Below, in pieces: positions 23,430-23,560 of a stretch of 23,560 nucleotides of DNA. This DNA comes from Bacteroidales bacterium UBA3709. Its GTDB lineage: Bacteria > Bacteroidota > Bacteroidia > Bacteroidales > UBA932. The notes beneath the pieces are model-generated. The model was not told the DNA's origin. It worked only from the letters and a program-made list of their open reading frames with translations, and did not search any database. The first letter of the stretch is position 1, and every line of letters starts with the position of its first letter. The DNA lies in NCBI GenBank assembly GCA_002372015.1, contig DFIA01000058.1, positions 1 through 23,560 on the forward strand. The letters are read 5' to 3'. Made by a program: the position numbers and the translations under genes.

Positions 23430-23560
23430 ATGACCCTTTTCGATAAGCCAAATGAACAAAGACAAATTTATTTAGATTTGCCATGGCGAGAAACTTTTCG
23501 ATAAGTCAACTGGTTAAAGAGATGCTTGCATATCTTTGACATGACGAGAAACTTTTCGAT
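23430..23560. repeat. Array of 58-bp units, cut by the window edge
   Basis: CTTTTCGATAAG starts at 23436 and 23494, and CTTTTCGAT at 23552, exactly 58 bases apart each time. The conserved part is about 27 bases, ATGRCGAGAAACTTTTCGATAAGYCAA; in the first copy its left side is shortened to ATGACC. The rest of each unit differs, yet in both full units it is an inverted repeat centred on TT at the same offset: GTTAAAGAGATGC / GCATATCTTTGAC (23513-23525 and 23528-23540), and weaker AAAT / ATTT and CAAA / TTTG pairs around 23468-23469. The array begins two bases after the acyl-CoA ligase stop codon and runs off the right end. CRISPR is a possible alternative but is not favoured. Confidence 0.75.

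Noticed and set aside
23430..23560. CRISPR array
   Set aside because: A roughly 27-bp conserved block with about 31-bp variable parts would fit the size, but both variable parts are palindromes with the same centre, there are no cas genes in the window, and only two full units are seen. Kept as an unnamed repeat array.

Overview
The window looks like chromosomal DNA from a member of the Bacteroidales (phylum Bacteroidota). The reasons are: a very large lipoprotein combining a fimbrillin-like part with BspA-type leucine-rich repeats; a short SerA carrying the Bacteroides-type NAD and active-site motifs; the serC-serA-DUF1015 gene order; recurring -7 elements of the form TAnnTTTG and few recognisable Shine-Dalgarno sites; and protein sequences that read as Bacteroidota versions throughout. 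There is no rRNA, tRNA, transposase, integrase or phage gene, and no complete CRISPR array.

Layout. 1-638 is non-coding by my reading. It holds a 45-bp imperfect repeat that may be the relic of a lysine-rich reading frame entering from the left on the minus strand, and a run of 13-bp repeats just before the first gene. 639-4556 (+) is a 1305-residue surface lipoprotein with an N-terminal fimbrillin-like part, about fifteen Cys-containing 26-residue repeats, and a C-terminal C-type-lectin-like/FISUMP-like domain. Its last 58 residues resemble the variable region of a diversity-generating-retroelement target. A nested hairpin follows, then a small outer-membrane barrel gene (4822-5430, +). A bidirectional terminator separates this from a minus-strand serine operon, serC-serA-DUF1015 (8827 down to 5529), with a YigZ/IMPACT gene (9541-8906, -) upstream of it.

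Divergent from yigZ is a plus-strand run: acyl-CoA reductase (LuxC-like), an IS1096-passenger/pRiA4 ORF-3-like protein, and miaA, with 10-bp spacing and then a 4-bp overlap. miaA meets recQ tail to tail with a 14-bp overlap. recQ (-) is divergent from kdsD (arabinose-5-phosphate isomerase), which is followed by an agmatinase-family gene and an FKBP-type isomerase lipoprotein with its own promoter and a strong terminator. The last plus-strand run is a membrane-anchored 762-residue protein of unknown function, an MsbA-like ABC exporter, and a long-chain acyl-CoA ligase, spaced 3 and 24 bp apart. At the right edge begins an array of 58-bp units that continues out of the window.

How the genes fit together. 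Most are housekeeping: serine synthesis, tRNA modification (miaA), DNA repair (recQ), Kdo synthesis (kdsD), polyamine or arginine metabolism (speB-like), and envelope folding and lipid export (FKBP, MsbA-like, acyl-CoA ligase). The parts most worth a second look are the lectin-like end of the giant lipoprotein and the 58-bp array at the right edge. Neither can be resolved fully here: the window has no reverse transcriptase or template repeat, and the array is cut after two full units.
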